From the NCBI RefSeq assembly GCF_000621145.1, contig NZ_JHZB01000004.1, positions 124,001 through 188,000 on the forward strand: 64,000 bases of DNA. Reading direction: 5' to 3'. Source of the DNA: Desulfobulbus elongatus DSM 2908. Lineage in GTDB: Bacteria; Desulfobacterota; Desulfobulbia; Desulfobulbales; Desulfobulbaceae. Position numbers and translations under genes: made by a program. How positions within the stretch are numbered: position 1 is the stretch's first letter; each line of letters starts with the position of its first letter. This document shows positions 17,075 through 23,465 of the stretch, in pieces. The notes under the pieces were generated by a model. That model was not told the DNA's origin. It worked only from the letters and a program-made list of their open reading frames with translations, and did not search any database.

Positions 17075-17551
17075 TTATTTGCTGTCCTCAACCGGTTCCA
17101 GGACCGGCTGGCCGGTCAGGGGCACCTTGAGGTTGAAACTCTTGTAGACCACGAAGGTCTCGACCGACCGCACGTTGTCGATGGTGGCCACCTCCTGGGT
17201 GAAGAATTCGAGCAGGCCGAAGTCCTTGCTGAGCATGGCGGTGACGATCAGGTCGAACTGGCCGGTGACCACGCAGACCGAGATCACGCCGCGCAATCTG
17301 CTGAATTCCTCGCCTTTCTTGACCAGATCCATGCCCTTGACCCGCACGCCGACCATGACGATCTGCCGGTCGGGCAGGGCTTCGGGATTGACCAGGCCGC
17401 TGATGGAGAGCACCCCTTCGTCGATCAGCCGCTTGACCCGGGAGCGGACCGTGCCTTCGGCCAGCGACAGCTCGCCGGCGATGGTCTTGAACGAGGTCCG
17501 GCCGTCCTTGAGATGGTTGATGATGGCGAGATTGGTGGCGTCGAGGTGCAT
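17075..17551 (-). CDS. Lrp/AsnC-family transcription regulator of the glycine cleavage operon
   Basis: This 158-residue protein has an N-terminal winged helix-turn-helix (about 3-55; L-A-I-I-N-H-L-K-D-G-R, then T-V-R-S-R-V-K-R-L-I-D-E-G-V). A RAM/AsnC effector domain follows (65-145), with V-V-T-G-Q-F-D-L-I-V-T-A as its ligand-pocket segment. Family members bind amino acids, and the gene position directly ahead of gcvT suggests glycine or a related amino acid as effector and the gcv-lip genes as target; both are inference. It is the promoter-proximal gene, so autoregulation is plausible. A 16-bp palindrome and a promoter-like pair lie upstream. Confidence 0.88.
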   Translation of the reverse strand: MHLDATNLAIINHLKDGRTSFKTIAGELSLAEGTVRSRVKRLIDEGVLSISGLVNPEALPDRQIVMVGVRVKGMDLVKKGEEFSRLRGVISVCVVTGQFDLIVTAMLSKDFGLLEFFTQEVATIDNVRSVETFVVYKSFNLKVPLTGQPVLEPVEDSK

Positions 17552-17588
17552 GGCTGTCCAGGGGAGAAATTATCGAAACAGCCATTCG

Positions 17589-17617
17589 AGGCTAAAGAAA
17601 AATGATGATTCTGTCAA
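17589..17617 (-). promoter_or_regulatory. Weak candidate promoter of the lrp-gcv-lip operon
   Basis: On the minus strand a perfect -35 box TTGACA is followed after 17 nt by TAGCCT, a poor -10 box (TA and final T match). The site lies 38-66 bp upstream of the regulator ATG at 17551. The poor -10 would fit a promoter that needs activation by the regulator, but this is inference. Confidence 0.35.
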
Positions 17618-17632
17618 TATCGATGTGAGGTT

Positions 17633-17648
17633 TTGCCGGATCCGGCAA
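17633..17648. promoter_or_regulatory. 16-bp perfect palindrome upstream of the Lrp-like gene
   Basis: TTGCCGGATCCGGCAA is fully self-complementary. It sits just upstream of the candidate -35 box of the lrp-gcv operon and between that operon and the tpx terminator. Its length and position suit binding by a dimeric regulator such as the Lrp/AsnC protein encoded next to it. Lrp family sites are usually degenerate 13-15-bp palindromes, so the match in type is reasonable but unproven. Confidence 0.45.
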
Positions 17649-17727
17649 GAGCGTGGTGAAATTATGGGAGCAAGTCCGCCGGGTTGAGCGGGCAGGGGCG
17701 GCGGCTTGAGCGGGAGGCGGATGGAGC

Positions 17728-17762
17728 AAAAAAAAGCTCCGGCCAGGGGACTGACCGGAGCT
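17728..17762 (-). terminator. Rho-independent terminator of tpx
   Basis: Read on the minus strand, AGCTCCGG and CCGGAGCT form an 8-bp stem that extends with CAG/CTG pairs inside. It is followed directly by eight Ts. It lies 24 bp after the tpx stop. Confidence 0.9.
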
Positions 17763-17785
17763 TGTCTGCGCTACGGAAAAAGCGG

Positions 17786-18286
17786 TTATTTCAATGCGGC
17801 CAGGGCGGCGTCGTAGTCGGGTTCCTGCCCGATTTCGGGAACCTGTTCGGTGTAGACGACTGTGCCGTTGGTGTCGATGATGACAATCGCCCGCGACAGG
17901 AGGCCGGCGATGGGGCCGGTGGTGATGGTCACGCCGTACTCCTTGCCGAAAGCCGGGGAACGGAACACGGAGAGCGATTCCACGTTCTTGAGGCCGTCGG
18001 TCTCGCAGAAGCGGGTGTGGGCAAAGGGCAGGTCGGCGGAGACGCAAAGCACCACGGTATCGGCCAATTCGCCGGCGGTCTTGTTGAAGCAGCGCACCGA
18101 GGCGGCGCAGACCGGCGTGTCGATGCTGGGAAAGATGTTGAGCACGATCTTCTTGCCCTTGTAATTGGCAAGGGTCACTTCGGAAAGATCGGTTTTGACC
18201 AGAGTGAAATCAGGGGCCTGGGTTCCCTTGGCCGGCAGGGTGCCGCAGGTTTCGATGGAATTGCCTTTCAGGGTAATGGTGGCCAT
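17786..18286 (-). CDS. tpx: Thiol peroxidase
   Basis: This 166-residue atypical 2-Cys peroxiredoxin reduces hydrogen peroxide and lipid hydroperoxides with electrons from thioredoxin. The peroxidatic Cys60 lies in the motif PSIDTPVCAASVR and the resolving Cys94 in LPFAHTRFC, matching E. coli Tpx (61 and 95) closely. Neither is replaced by an in-frame UGA, although a tRNA-Sec is encoded in the window. The length is typical. It lies 219 bp downstream of a PerR-like gene in the same orientation, but it has its own promoter, overlapped by a palindrome of the PerR/Fur type, and its own terminator. Confidence 0.97.
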   Translation of the reverse strand: MATITLKGNSIETCGTLPAKGTQAPDFTLVKTDLSEVTLANYKGKKIVLNIFPSIDTPVCAASVRCFNKTAGELADTVVLCVSADLPFAHTRFCETDGLKNVESLSVFRSPAFGKEYGVTITTGPIAGLLSRAIVIIDTNGTVVYTEQVPEIGQEPDYDAALAALK

Positions 18287-18396
18287 GATGCGTCTCCTTT
18301 CTGAATGATATCATTGGAACTTCCTGAAAATGGAAGCGGCGCACCCTGCGAACGGGGTTCTGGTCCGCTCCCTTCTCCAACGGGCATGGTGTTGCA

Positions 18397-18425
18397 GAGA
18401 ATAATCATTCTCCTATTGCTGTAAA
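18397..18425 (-). promoter_or_regulatory. tpx promoter with overlapping Fur/PerR-type operator
   Basis: On the minus strand TTTACA (18425-18420) and TATTCT (18403-18398) are 16 nt apart. The perfect inverted repeat GAGAAT-4 nt-ATTCTC (18397-18412) covers the -10 box. Its A/T-rich centre and arms resemble Fur-family boxes, and it would block RNA polymerase when bound. A related palindrome occurs at the promoter of the neighbouring Fur-family gene. Identity of the binding protein is inferred. Confidence 0.6.
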
Positions 18426-18505
18426 GCCCAAAACAAGAGCTGGAAATCGCCCGTTCAGCAGGAAACGATTCGTGGCGGAAGGGATGGGACCGCGGCGGGG
18501 CGGGG

Positions 18506-19000
18506 CTAACGCGGCACAGGGGATTCGGCGGTCGCGGCCCGGTTTGTGTCGCTGCGCTCCGCCTTCCGGGCGCAAGCCGCGCAGGTGCCGTGCACCACCA
18601 CGGTGGTGCGATCGATGGAGCCCACCTCGGCCAGGGCGGAGGGCAGCAACATATCGTCAAAGTCCTGCCAGAAGAAATCGACCAACTGGCCGCAGGTGTC
18701 GCAGAGGAAATGGTGGTGATGGCTGGTCAGGGCCTCGAATCGGGCCTGGCTTTCCACCGTCTCCACCCGGTGGACCAGTTGCAGTTTCTCGAAGGTGGAC
18801 AGCGTCCGGTACACCGTGTCGAGCGACAGGGAGGGCAGGCGTTTCTCCAGCCGTTTGTAGAGCACTTCGGCGGAAGGGTGATCGTGGGCCCCCAGCAGTT
18901 CGCGGTAGATCTCCAGACGCTGGTGGGTCACCTTGAGCCCGGCGCCCTTGCAGATCTGTTCAAAGTGCTGAAGTTGCGGTTGGAAGTTTTTTGCAGACAT
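18506..19000 (-). CDS. perR: Fur-family peroxide-sensing regulator, PerR-like
   Basis: This 164-residue protein has a winged helix (about 10-85; K-V-T-H-Q-R-L-E-I-Y and S-L-D-T-V-Y-R-T-L) and then the Fur dimerisation and metal domain. The structural zinc site is two CxxC pairs, CDTC and CAAC. The regulatory-site stretch S-H-H-H-H-F-L-C is followed by Q-L-V-D-F; the Asp at this position (Glu in most Fur proteins) is a PerR hallmark. PerR uses Fe-catalysed His oxidation to sense peroxide and derepress its targets. Next-door tpx, with a palindrome over its promoter, supports that role. A Ser/Thr/Ala-rich tail follows the last CxxC. Confidence 0.85.
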   Translation of the reverse strand: MSAKNFQPQLQHFEQICKGAGLKVTHQRLEIYRELLGAHDHPSAEVLYKRLEKRLPSLSLDTVYRTLSTFEKLQLVHRVETVESQARFEALTSHHHHFLCDTCGQLVDFFWQDFDDMLLPSALAEVGSIDRTTVVVHGTCAACARKAERSDTNRAATAESPVPR

Positions 19001-19039
19001 GAAGGATCAAAGGCAGAGGTCATAACAAATAATTTTTTC

Positions 19040-19083
19040 TTAATATATGGTATTTTTTTTCGAGTCAACGAGAAATATTCTCG
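19040..19083 (-). promoter_or_regulatory. Promoter of the PerR-like gene with adjacent palindrome
   Basis: On the minus strand TTGACT (19068-19063) and TATTAA (19045-19040) are separated by exactly 17 nt, an excellent sigma70 promoter ending 40 bp before the ATG. Immediately upstream of the -35 box is the perfect inverted repeat CGAGAA-3 nt-TTCTCG (19069-19083). It shares the GAGAA/TTCTC arms with the tpx operator. Autoregulation is the simplest reading. Confidence 0.6.
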
Positions 19084-19154
19084 GACGCGTTCAGTCTCAC
19101 TGTGTGGTTGTTCGTTGAACGCGGGTCCGCACCCTTGCCAAAGGCCCGAAACGC

Positions 19155-20075
19155 TCAGGTACCGGCGCGGTCGAGGGCGGCGAGCAGCGCCATGATGTCG
19201 TTGCCCCGGACCATGCTCCGCACCCATGCCTCGGGAACGGCGGCCTCCCCCAGGGCGGCGCCCAGGATCATGCCGGCCGCCAGGCCGCGGGCCGCCGAGT
19301 CGCCGCCGGCCATGACATTTTCGATCAGCGCGCCCGCCAGGTCGTCCGGGTAGGTCAGGACCAGGTGGATGACGCCGGGTAGGGCCGCGGCGATGCCGCA
19401 CATCTGCCCGAACTGTCTGATCGCCGTGCGCGTGTCCTTGCCGCCGGAATCGAGCCCGCCGCGGATGCGGAGGTCCAGATCGAAGTCCGCCACCCCTTCG
19501 TCCAGGGCGCTTTCCATGGCTTCGACCGGAACGGCGCCGTGCAGCACGGCCCAGGCGGTCTTGGCGAGGAAATCCGCCCCGGCCAGGGTGGCCGGATTGT
19601 TGTGGGTCAGGGCGGTCTGCTGACGGACCGCTTCGAGCAGCCGGTCCCGGTCGTGCCGATACCGGTAGACGAGCGGGGCGATCCGGGCGCCGCCGCCCAG
19701 GTCCGAGGAGTGCGAGCCGCATTGCGCAGGCGGCAGGCGCCGGGCCATGTTGTCCAGGGTGGTGGCGGTGGCCTTGTCGACGTAGCCCCGGTAGCCGCCG
19801 GCAAAGAGCTGCTGCCAGGCGGCGGCGAAATCGGGCAGGGAAAAATCGCCGCTGCGGGCCAGGGATTCGAGCAGCACCATGGCCTGATCGCCGTAATGGG
19901 TGAACTCGCCGCTGGCCTTGCCGTCGTGGTAGGAACCGGCCAGCGGTGCGAGCAGCCGGTCCACCCGGCCGATCCGCCGGTCGATTTCGTCGGTGTCGTA
20001 GATCCAGTGGGCGCCGAGGGCGAGGCTGTCGGCGGCGAAGGAAGCGAGCACCATGGCCTTTGCCTGGGTTGTCAT
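19155..20075 (-). CDS. ADP-ribosylglycohydrolase-family protein
   Basis: This 306-residue all-helical protein is of the DraG/ARH family. The C-terminal metal motif G-G-D-S-A-A-R-G is conserved. The N-terminal region begins with A-A-D-S-L-A-L-G-A-H-W-I-Y-D and then G-E-F-T-H-Y-G-D-Q-A, where typical hydrolases have a T-D-D-T metal motif. The change removes two of the expected acidic ligands but keeps one Asp, so activity on ADP-ribosyl groups is uncertain. Some family branches have lost or changed activity. It is on the same strand as the PerR-like gene, ending 154 bp upstream of it, but the perR promoter lies in that gap, so co-transcription is not needed. Confidence 0.78.
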   Translation of the reverse strand: MTTQAKAMVLASFAADSLALGAHWIYDTDEIDRRIGRVDRLLAPLAGSYHDGKASGEFTHYGDQAMVLLESLARSGDFSLPDFAAAWQQLFAGGYRGYVDKATATTLDNMARRLPPAQCGSHSSDLGGGARIAPLVYRYRHDRDRLLEAVRQQTALTHNNPATLAGADFLAKTAWAVLHGAVPVEAMESALDEGVADFDLDLRIRGGLDSGGKDTRTAIRQFGQMCGIAAALPGVIHLVLTYPDDLAGALIENVMAGGDSAARGLAAGMILGAALGEAAVPEAWVRSMVRGNDIMALLAALDRAGT

Positions 20076-20276
20076 GGTCGTTCTCCCGGTGGTGTTGCCA
20101 CGTTTTTCCTGATTGATTGGATGTTCTGCCTACAACCTAGGCCCGGCGGCCGGATTTGTCAAATGGCGGTGCCGGCGGCCTCCGGTCGGGGATGAATCGG
20201 GTTAACTCCCGGCGGTTGATGGTCGATAGGAACGAAAGAGTCCGATCAGATCATCTCACACCAACAAGGAGGCGGA

Positions 20277-21647
20277 ATGAAGATTGCTGCGGCCACGGTC
20301 AGCATGGATGCAGCGCACACCTACAAGGAAGTGGAACAACGATTCACCGGGGTACGCATGGGCGCGGCAACGGCCGTTTCCCCGGAACAGGCCGATTCGT
20401 TCGGCATCCGGCTGGCAACCATGCTCGCCAGTTCAACCCGGACAACCCTTTCCTGCCGTTCCGAGGTCGACCGGACCGACGGCGGCGGCACCCTCTGCTT
20501 CGCTGCGGACGGCTGGAGCTCCGGCACCGAGGCAACCCTGGCCCGACTGACCGGACAGGTCGTCGGGCAACCGGTCAGGATCGGCGCCAGCGGGCCGGAT
20601 GCCGTTCTCGGCCCACCGGCCCGATCAGCCGGCCCGTTCTATACACTCCAGAGCGCCACCCTGATCAGCGGCATGATGTACAGTCAGGAGGAATCCCTCC
20701 TCTTTTCCGCCCAGGGCACGGTGCGGACCACGGACGGCCGGGAGATCGCCTTCGACCTCGGCCTGGCCATGGAACGCAGCACCATGGTTGCCACCGCCGC
20801 CGCCATGGAGGTGTCGACCCTGTTTATCGATCCCCTCATCCTGCAATTCGATGTCGACGCGCCCCTGCTGGGCGACAGCACCTTTCTTTTCGATCTGGAC
20901 AGCGACGGCACCCGGGAACAACTGGCCTGCCCCGGCGGTGGCTGCGGGTTCCTCGCCTTTGACCGCAACCAGGACGGCCGCATCAACAACGGCCTGGAGC
21001 TGTTCGGCCCGGCCAGCGGGTCCGGCTTCGGCGAACTGGCCGACCTGGACAGCGACGCCAACCTGTGGATCGACGAAAACGATCCCGTTTTCGATCAACT
21101 GCTGATCTGGAGTCCGGACGGCCAGGGGGGCGGATCGCTGCTGTCCCTGCGGGAGGCCGGCGTGGGCGCCATCGCCGTCACCCATGCCGGTACCGGCTTC
21201 CAGTTGGAACGGGCCGACGGGTCGGTCATGGGCACGGTCACGGCCAGCGGCATCTTCCTCACCGAGTCCGGCGAGGTGCGGCCGCTTCAGGAGGTGGATC
21301 TGGCCCTGCCGGGGACGCAGGCGCAGTCGGCCCCAAACCCGGCCGGAGCGGAAGAGTCCGGTGGTGAAGAACTCGAAAGCGCCCTGCATGACCTGCGCGA
21401 GATCATCACCCTGCAGCGGCTGCGCTTGCGGATGATGCTCACCGGTGAACGGCTGCGGAGCATGGCGGCCAACCGGGAGGAACAACGGCAAACCCTGCTC
21501 GACTGGCTCCAAAACCGTAGCGAGTGGTATGCCCGGGTGGAAGACGGGTTGCGTCGAGACGGAGCGTCCGGAGCCGTTTTCCCCGACCGCGCCGGCCGGG
21601 TGAGGTCCTGTCGATCATTCCCCGGTGGCGGCTTTGTCCGGGGCTGA
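20277..21647 (+). CDS. Hypothetical protein with calcium-binding aspartate loops
   Basis: I do not recognise this 456-residue protein as a named family. The middle (about residues 185-275) is rich in EF-hand-like or dockerin-like loops: D-L-D-S-D-G-T, D-R-N-Q-D-G-R-I-N-N-G, followed by E-L-F-G and D-L-D-S-D-A-N-L-W-I-D. The D-x-N-x-D-G-R-I-N-N-G-x-E-L-F-G block is widespread in large RTX or VCBS-type proteins. The C-terminal 100 residues are predicted helical with many charged residues (L-R-L-R-M-M-L-T-G-E-R). No signal peptide or membrane helix is visible. The ATG follows an AAGGAGGCGGA site, so it is well expressed in principle. Its 3' end overlaps that of recD by 33 bp, convergently. Confidence 0.75.
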   Translation: MKIAAATVSMDAAHTYKEVEQRFTGVRMGAATAVSPEQADSFGIRLATMLASSTRTTLSCRSEVDRTDGGGTLCFAADGWSSGTEATLARLTGQVVGQPVRIGASGPDAVLGPPARSAGPFYTLQSATLISGMMYSQEESLLFSAQGTVRTTDGREIAFDLGLAMERSTMVATAAAMEVSTLFIDPLILQFDVDAPLLGDSTFLFDLDSDGTREQLACPGGGCGFLAFDRNQDGRINNGLELFGPASGSGFGELADLDSDANLWIDENDPVFDQLLIWSPDGQGGGSLLSLREAGVGAIAVTHAGTGFQLERADGSVMGTVTASGIFLTESGEVRPLQEVDLALPGTQAQSAPNPAGAEESGGEELESALHDLREIITLQRLRLRMMLTGERLRSMAANREEQRQTLLDWLQNRSEWYARVEDGLRRDGASGAVFPDRAGRVRSCRSFPGGGFVRG

Positions 21648-23465
21648 TTCCCTGTCCGTATGGCGCAGTTTCGTGCCGAGGCCCGAATACCGGCGCACCC
21701 GGCGCCGCACGATCTGGTGCAGCAGCGTCCGACGGCAGAAGAGGGTGAGATGGTGCCTGGCCCTGGTGATGCCAGTGTAGAGCAGCTCCCGGCTGAGGAC
21801 CGGTGCATCCTCCTGGGGCAGGATGCACAAAACCCGGTCGAATTCCGACCCCTGCGCCTTGTGCACGGTGAGGCCGTAGGCGGTCTGCCAGGCGGGCAGA
21901 CGGGTGAGCGCTACTGGCCGGAGTTCGTTGTCCGCCGGGGAGAACCAGGCCTGCAAAGTGCCGCGGTCGTCGGGCCAGAGGATGCCGGTGTCGCCGTTGA
22001 ACAGGCCCAGGTCGTAGTCGTTGCGCAGGATGAGGATCGGCATGCCCCGGTAGAGCCGTTCGTGGTCGGCGATGAGGCCGGCGCGCCGGAACAGGGTCTC
22101 GGCCAATCGGTTGATCCCCTCGACCCCGGCCGGTCCCTCGCGCAGGGCGCAGAGTACGCGGCAGCGGCCGAGTTCGTCCAGGGCCTGTTGGGGATTATCG
22201 GCGGTGAACAGGGGCCGGAAATGGCCTTCGAGCCATTGCCGCAGCCAGGCGCTCGCCTCCGGGCCGTCGGCCGCCTCGATGTGCACGTCCGGATCTTCGC
22301 GTTGCCAGACCGCCTCCAGCAGGGCCGGGTCGCCGCTGTTGACCGCCCGCGCCAGGCCGCCGATGCCCGATGTCTCGTGGAAACGATGGCTGGCGTGGAG
22401 AATCACCAGCGAGTCGGCCAGCGGTCCGTCGCCGTCGCCGGGCATATCCGGCAGGCGGGCCGGGGCGAGGAGCGGTTGCATCCGCGCGGTCAGTTCCGGC
22501 GACCAGCGGACCCCGCCGTCGCCGCAGAGGTCGCCGAACAGGTTGCCCGCCTCCACCGAGGCCAGCTGATCCCGATCGCCGAGGAGGATGATCCGGCAGG
22601 CGGCGGGCAGGGCGGCCAGGGTGGCGGCCATCAGCGGCACGTCGATCATCGAGGCCTCGTCCAGGATGAGCAGGTCGAGGCGGAGGGGATGGCCGGCGTG
22701 GTGGCGGAAACCGGGCCGGTCGGTACGAAAGCCGAGCAGTCGGTGCAGGGTCTGGGCCTCTTCGGGGATGGCCTCGGCCAGGGCGGGCGGCAGCGCGTTT
22801 TTGGCCGCGCGGATGGATTCCTGCAGGCGCAGCGCCGCCTTGCCGGTGGGTGCGGCCAGGGCGATACGGAGTTCGGCCGGGGACAGCGCCGCGAGCAGGG
22901 CGAGGATGCGGGCGGCGGTGTGGGTCTTGCCGGTGCCCGGTCCGCCGGAGATGACCACGAATGGCCGGCACAGGGCCAGGGCCGCGGCGGCCCGCTGCCA
23001 GTCGACGGTTGCTGCGCCGGCGGGCACGGGAAAGAGACGGTCGAGCAGAGCGGCTGCCCCGGCCGGCGGCTCCGGCACCGGGAGTTCGGTCCGCAGCCGC
23101 AGGGCCTGGGCGATCGTCTCCTCGTCGCGGTGGAGGCGGAAGAGGAACAGATTGTCGGCCTGGTCGAGCACCAGGGGGCGGACCTCGCCGGCGCGGCCGA
23201 CCATGGGCGAGGCCAGAAGGGCTTGGCGGAGGACGGCCGCATCGCGGAACGGGGCGCCGTCCAGGCTGGCGTCGGTCAGCAGGCGGGACACCTCGGACAG
23301 GGGCAGACAGGTGTGCCCCTGTCCGGCGGCCCAACTGACCAGGGCCGCAAGCACGGGCAGTTCCGGGCACTGCCTGCCGTCGAACCGGGCCAGGAGACGG
23401 GCTGTCTGGACATCGAGCGGCCGGAACATGCGACCGGCCTGCACGGGATCGGGCCAGGTGGTCAT
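21615..23465 (-). CDS. recD: Exodeoxyribonuclease V alpha subunit
   Basis: This 616-residue 5'-3' helicase subunit of RecBCD is a superfamily 1 protein. Walker A is SGGPGTGKTHTA (about 170-181), motif II LILDEASMIDVP, motif III LLGDRDQLASVEAG, and the C-terminal motif L-T-V-H-K-A-Q-G-S-E-F-D. The length matches E. coli RecD (608). The start is the ATG overlapping the recB stop (ATGA); the much longer frame upstream runs antisense-like through recB and is not coding. With RecB and RecC it resects and processes double-strand DNA ends. Confidence 0.96.
   Translation of the reverse strand: MTTWPDPVQAGRMFRPLDVQTARLLARFDGRQCPELPVLAALVSWAAGQGHTCLPLSEVSRLLTDASLDGAPFRDAAVLRQALLASPMVGRAGEVRPLVLDQADNLFLFRLHRDEETIAQALRLRTELPVPEPPAGAAALLDRLFPVPAGAATVDWQRAAAALALCRPFVVISGGPGTGKTHTAARILALLAALSPAELRIALAAPTGKAALRLQESIRAAKNALPPALAEAIPEEAQTLHRLLGFRTDRPGFRHHAGHPLRLDLLILDEASMIDVPLMAATLAALPAACRIILLGDRDQLASVEAGNLFGDLCGDGGVRWSPELTARMQPLLAPARLPDMPGDGDGPLADSLVILHASHRFHETSGIGGLARAVNSGDPALLEAVWQREDPDVHIEAADGPEASAWLRQWLEGHFRPLFTADNPQQALDELGRCRVLCALREGPAGVEGINRLAETLFRRAGLIADHERLYRGMPILILRNDYDLGLFNGDTGILWPDDRGTLQAWFSPADNELRPVALTRLPAWQTAYGLTVHKAQGSEFDRVLCILPQEDAPVLSRELLYTGITRARHHLTLFCRRTLLHQIVRRRVRRYSGLGTKLRHTDRESAPDKAATGE

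Noticed and set aside
17552-17785. Glycine riboswitch ahead of the gcv operon
   Set aside because: No glycine aptamer core is visible; the gap holds the tpx terminator, a palindrome and a promoter-like site.
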